A stretch of DNA of 19,261 bases. Origin: DASRLE01 sp964558455 (GTDB lineage: Bacteria; Verrucomicrobiota; Verrucomicrobiia; Limisphaerales; Palsa-1400). The position numbers were made by a program, and so were the translations under genes. This document shows, one piece after another, positions 16,742 through 19,261 of the stretch. The stretch lies in contig CAZLEE010000074.1 in assembly GCA_964558455.1 (NCBI GenBank), positions 1 to 19,261 of the forward strand. Reading direction: 5' to 3'. The notes under the pieces were generated by a model that was not told where the DNA came from, searched no databases, and worked only from the letters and a program-made list of their open reading frames with translations. Numbering within the stretch: the stretch's first letter is position 1; each line of letters begins with the position of its first letter.

Positions 16742-17224
16742 TTATCGATTTGGAGCCGCAGGCAGGCTGGAGAGGACGCGGGCCATTTCAAGGGCGGTCT
16801 GCGCGGCTTCGGCGCCGCGGTTGTGGTCCTTATCAAGACAACGGACTTCGGCCTGCTCCTTGTTCTCCAAAAGCAGCACTTCGTGAATGACCGGCATGGC
16901 GCGCTGCAGTTGCAATTGGGCCAGCGAAGCGGTGACGGCGTCGCCGATTTGTTGGGCATGGTTCGTCTCCCCGCGCAAGATCACACCCAGGCAGATGATG
17001 GCCGACCACGACGGCGACGCTCCCGCCAGTCGCGAGGCCACCGCCGGAATTTCAAACGCCCCCGGCACCCGGATGACTCGGACGGTTTTTATGCCGGCCT
17101 CCACCAGTGTCCGTCGTGCGGCCTTGACCATGGCATCGACATAGCGGGCGTTGTAGCGCGAGGCGACAATGGCAAAAGCGCCGCCTGCCGCGCGAACTTT
17201 GTTCTTTTTGACCGGGGTAAGCAT
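16742..17224 (-). CDS. ribH: 6,7-dimethyl-8-ribityllumazine synthase
   Basis: The enzyme condenses 5-amino-6-ribitylamino-uracil with 3,4-dihydroxy-2-butanone 4-phosphate, the penultimate step of riboflavin synthesis. Its partner product is made by RibBA, encoded just upstream. The product is 160 residues, the normal family length. Visible signatures are VPGAFEIP (53-60), CLGVILRGETNHAQQIGDAV (78-97) with the catalytic-type His89, and MPVIHEVLLLENKEQAEVRC (110-129) with Arg128 at the phosphate-binding position. Compared with the B. subtilis enzyme, the Phe22 position is Tyr24 and the Phe113 position is His114 (see findings). An AAGGA (minus strand 17234-17230) five bases before the ATG supports the start. 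The gap to ribBA is 29 bases, so the two genes are very likely one operon. Confidence 0.93.
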   Translation of the reverse strand: MLTPVKKNKVRAAGGAFAIVASRYNARYVDAMVKAARRTLVEAGIKTVRVIRVPGAFEIPAVASRLAGASPSWSAIICLGVILRGETNHAQQIGDAVTASLAQLQLQRAMPVIHEVLLLENKEQAEVRCLDKDHNRGAEAAQTALEMARVLSSLPAAPNR

Positions 17225-17253
17225 CTGATTCCTTGCCGCTGGCTGGCCGTCTC

Positions 17254-18453
17254 TTAAAGCAGGTGCCCCAGTTTCTCGCGCTTGGTGCGAAGATATTTTT
17301 CGTTATACCGATTGGGACGGATCTTGATTGGAACCTGCTTGATGATTTCCAACCCGTAGCCTTCCAGTCCGATGACTTTGCGCGGGTTGTTGGTCAGGAG
17401 CGAAATGGTTTTCAATCCCAGATCGACTAGGATTTGCGCGCCCAATCCGTATTCGCGCAAGTCCATCCCGTAGCCCAGTTTGAGATTGGCTTCGACGGTG
17501 TCGTAGCCGTTTTCCTGCAATTTGTAGGCCTGGATCTTTGAGGCGAGGCCGATGCCGCGGCCTTCTTGTCTCATATATACTATAACGCCGTGGCCGGCCG
17601 CCGCGATCTGGCGCATGGCTTGATGCAGTTGCGGCCCGCAATCGCAACGGCGCGAACCAAAAACATCGCCGGTCAGACATTCGCTGTGGACTCGCACCAG
17701 GACATTTTTCTTCCCTTGCACGTCGCCCTTGACCAGGGCGAGGTGGTTCTGTCCATCGGTTTTCGAGCGGTAGAGATGCAGGTTAAAATCACCGTAGGCG
17801 GTGGGCAACCTGACCACTTCAATCCGCTCCACCAATTTTTCGCGGGTGCGCCGGTAATGGATCAAGTCCTCAATGGCGCAAATTTTCAGCTTGTGATGCC
17901 GGGCGAAACGGCGCAGTTCGGGCAGCCGCGCCATCGTGCCGTCGTCGCTCATGATTTCGCAAATGACTCCTATGGGGCGAAGGCCGGTCAGCTTGACTAG
18001 GTCCACCGTGGCCTCGGTGTGGCCGGCGCGTTGCAGAACGCCGCCCGGCTTGGCGCGCAGGGGAAAAACATGGCCCGGCTGCACCAATTGCGCGGGCGTG
18101 GCCGCCGGATCGGCCATCACTTTGATCGTCGCGGCCCGGTCGCCGGCGCTGATGCCGGTGGTGATGCCTTTGGCGGCATCAACGCTGACCTGAAAATCGG
18201 TGCGGTAGCTTTCCTGGTTATGCACCACCATTTCTTCAATGCCCAATTTTTTCAGGCGCTCGGATATGGTCGGAACGCAAATCAACCCGCGCCCGTGCCG
18301 CGCCATGAAATTGATGGCGGCGGGCGTCACACGTTCGGCGGCCATGACCAAATCCCCCTCATTTTCCCGGTCGGCATCGTCCACCACGATGACCATTTTG
18401 CCCTTGCGCAAATCCGCCACGACAGACTCAACCGCATCGAACGATTCCTTCAT
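17254..18453 (-). CDS. ribBA: Bifunctional 3,4-dihydroxy-2-butanone-4-phosphate synthase / GTP cyclohydrolase II
   Basis: The 399-residue product supplies both entry points of riboflavin synthesis: DHBP from ribulose 5-phosphate and the pyrimidine from GTP. Residues 1-200 are the DHBP synthase, with the acidic loop DDADRENEGDLV (25-36), the TGISAGDRA segment (99-107) and RAGHTEA (142-148). Residues about 205-399 are GTP cyclohydrolase II, with zinc ligands Cys259, Cys270 and Cys272 in HSECLTGDVFGSRRCDC, then RQEGRGIGL (295-303) and TNNPRKV (344-350). Both halves keep their key residues, so both should be active. It is followed on the same strand by ribH. No ribD or ribE lies in the window. 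The 282-base upstream gap shared with rsgA shows no FMN riboswitch to my reading, and there is no Shine-Dalgarno sequence before the ATG. Confidence 0.97.
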   Translation of the reverse strand: MKESFDAVESVVADLRKGKMVIVVDDADRENEGDLVMAAERVTPAAINFMARHGRGLICVPTISERLKKLGIEEMVVHNQESYRTDFQVSVDAAKGITTGISAGDRAATIKVMADPAATPAQLVQPGHVFPLRAKPGGVLQRAGHTEATVDLVKLTGLRPIGVICEIMSDDGTMARLPELRRFARHHKLKICAIEDLIHYRRTREKLVERIEVVRLPTAYGDFNLHLYRSKTDGQNHLALVKGDVQGKKNVLVRVHSECLTGDVFGSRRCDCGPQLHQAMRQIAAAGHGVIVYMRQEGRGIGLASKIQAYKLQENGYDTVEANLKLGYGMDLREYGLGAQILVDLGLKTISLLTNNPRKVIGLEGYGLEIIKQVPIKIRPNRYNEKYLRTKREKLGHLL

Positions 18454-18501
18454 GATGTGAAATTACGGCGGCGGGGGTTAAAAGAAAAGACCGGAGAACG
18501 G

Positions 18502-18532
18502 CCGGCGGACGGGATTTTGATTTGCCCGCCGG
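18502..18532. other. GC-rich inverted repeat in ribBA leader / ribBA-rsgA divergent gap
   Basis: CCGGCGG (18502-18508) and CCGCCGG (18526-18532) form a perfect seven-base arm pair around a 17-base loop, 49-79 bases upstream of the ribBA start. It could be a leader hairpin in the ribBA mRNA or an operator between the divergent genes. In this GC-rich genome chance is also possible. The remainder of the 18454-18735 gap shows no gene, promoter or riboswitch that I can support. Confidence 0.3.
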
Positions 18533-18735
18533 GGGCGGATTGACCACTGATATGGGACAGATGGCATTTCCAAGTGTCCATGACAATTTGGATGCGCTAC
18601 AGTCTGAGCTTGGAAACGTCGCGCAAAATATAACGCAGGCTTTTCGATTCACGGATAATCTCCAACTTCGGCCTTCGTGGGAGGGGGGCTTGGGCGTAAG
18701 CTGCGGGCCATGAATGATTCAACCAACACGCCCGT

Positions 18736-19261
18736 ATGGACCTGACGAAGTTGGGCTGGAATGCCGACCTCAACCAGCAGTTCGCGCCCTACCATGCCAA
18801 GGGTCTGGTGCCGGCTCGCGTGGCGGTGGAGGATAAACATTTCTTCCGCGTCTGGACTGCGGATGCGGAACTTCTCGCGCAAGTCACCGGCAATTGCCTC
18901 CACCAAGCCCGCGGGGCCAATTCAAAACTTCCCAAAGTCGGGGATTGGGTCGCCGTAAAACTTGTTGCCAACGAGGAGAAGGCCATGATTCAGGCCATCC
19001 TGCCGCGACGCACCCAACTCTGCCGCAAGATGACCGGCCGCGGCAGCACTGAGCATGTTCTCGCCACGAATATCGACACGGCGTTCATGGTGACCGCCGC
19101 GGACGCGAGCTTCGACGCTGCGCGTCTGGAGCAGATGCTGGTCATGGCCCACGAAAGCGGTGCGCGCCCGGTGGTCCTTCTCAATAAAATCGATTTGTGC
19201 GACGATCTTGACGCAAGGCTCGCGGACGCCACTCGCGTGGCCGGCGGCGCTTTGGTGCTCG
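18736..19261 (+). CDS. rsgA: Ribosome small subunit-dependent GTPase RsgA (YjeQ/EngC), 5' part, cut by window end
   Basis: RsgA is a circularly permuted GTPase that checks late maturation of the 30S subunit. The frame is open from the ATG at 18736 to the last base, 175 codons. An in-frame TGA at 18715-18717 rules out a longer form. Residues 1-90 are the N-terminal OB fold (ARVAVEDKHFFRVWTADAE, then KLPKVGDWVAVKL at about 65-77). Then come RRTQLCRKMTGRGSTEHVLA, the family's linker into the GTPase domain, and NIDTAFMVTAADASFDAARL. The G4 motif NKID occurs in VVLLNKIDLC near 152-161, ahead of any G1 loop as the permutation requires. The G1, G3 and C-terminal zinc domain lie outside the window. 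It is divergent from ribBA. No clear Shine-Dalgarno sequence is visible. Confidence 0.93.
   Translation, partial: MDLTKLGWNADLNQQFAPYHAKGLVPARVAVEDKHFFRVWTADAELLAQVTGNCLHQARGANSKLPKVGDWVAVKLVANEEKAMIQAILPRRTQLCRKMTGRGSTEHVLATNIDTAFMVTAADASFDAARLEQMLVMAHESGARPVVLLNKIDLCDDLDARLADATRVAGGALVL

Noticed and set aside
18428..18713. Short frames on both strands in the ribBA-rsgA gap
   Set aside because: They overlap one another or the ribBA start, have no family features and no Shine-Dalgarno sequence.

Overview
This is chromosomal DNA of a GC-rich bacterium, most likely a member of the Verrucomicrobiota close to Pedosphaera/Limisphaerales. The best clue is the secreted leucine-rich-repeat protein at 7083-7865. 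Its C-terminal module (GFGxxxTG...ACxNLANPVWTPLQT...FYFSDxQWTNYPGRYY type) is one I recall from many surface proteins of Pedosphaera-like genomes. The assignment rests on recalled family knowledge, not on a search. No insertion sequence, phage gene, CRISPR array or tRNA was found. Gene density is high and all intact reading frames look native.

Layout. (1) Positions 1-~178 hold the 3' half of the RNase P RNA gene (rnpB), cut by the window edge and missing from any ORF-based view. (2) A small acidic hypothetical gene (199-588, minus) faces it. A secreted TPR-like protein (677-1477) and an isoprenylcysteine-methyltransferase-family membrane protein (1695-2435) follow on the plus strand. (3) A tight plus-strand run at 2516-6929 encodes a sigma-70 factor, adenine phosphoribosyltransferase, a PAP2-phosphatase/GT39-type glycosyltransferase fusion and a DnaQ-like exonuclease. 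The gaps are 14-23 nt and 9 nt, then a 4-nt overlap, so it is probably one transcript. A GC hairpin follows. (4) The LRR surface protein (7083-7865) converges on a giant 2888-residue cyclic beta-1,2-glucan synthase (7880-16546, minus), which takes up 45% of the window. (5) On the minus strand, ribBA (17254-18453) and ribH (16742-17224) form a riboflavin pair. (6) Divergent from ribBA, the start of rsgA (18736 to the window end) encodes a ribosome-assembly GTPase cut by the edge.

Functionally the window mixes housekeeping genes (RNase P, sigma factor, purine salvage, riboflavin synthesis, ribosome assembly) with cell-envelope genes (cyclic glucan, PAP2-glycosyltransferase, methyltransferase, LRR surface protein). 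The points most worth a second look are the PAP2-GT39 fusion, the RNase P RNA with an apparent missing P18 and an inserted hairpin, the cyclic glucan synthase in a probable verrucomicrobial background, and the lumazine synthase with two substituted active-site aromatic positions.
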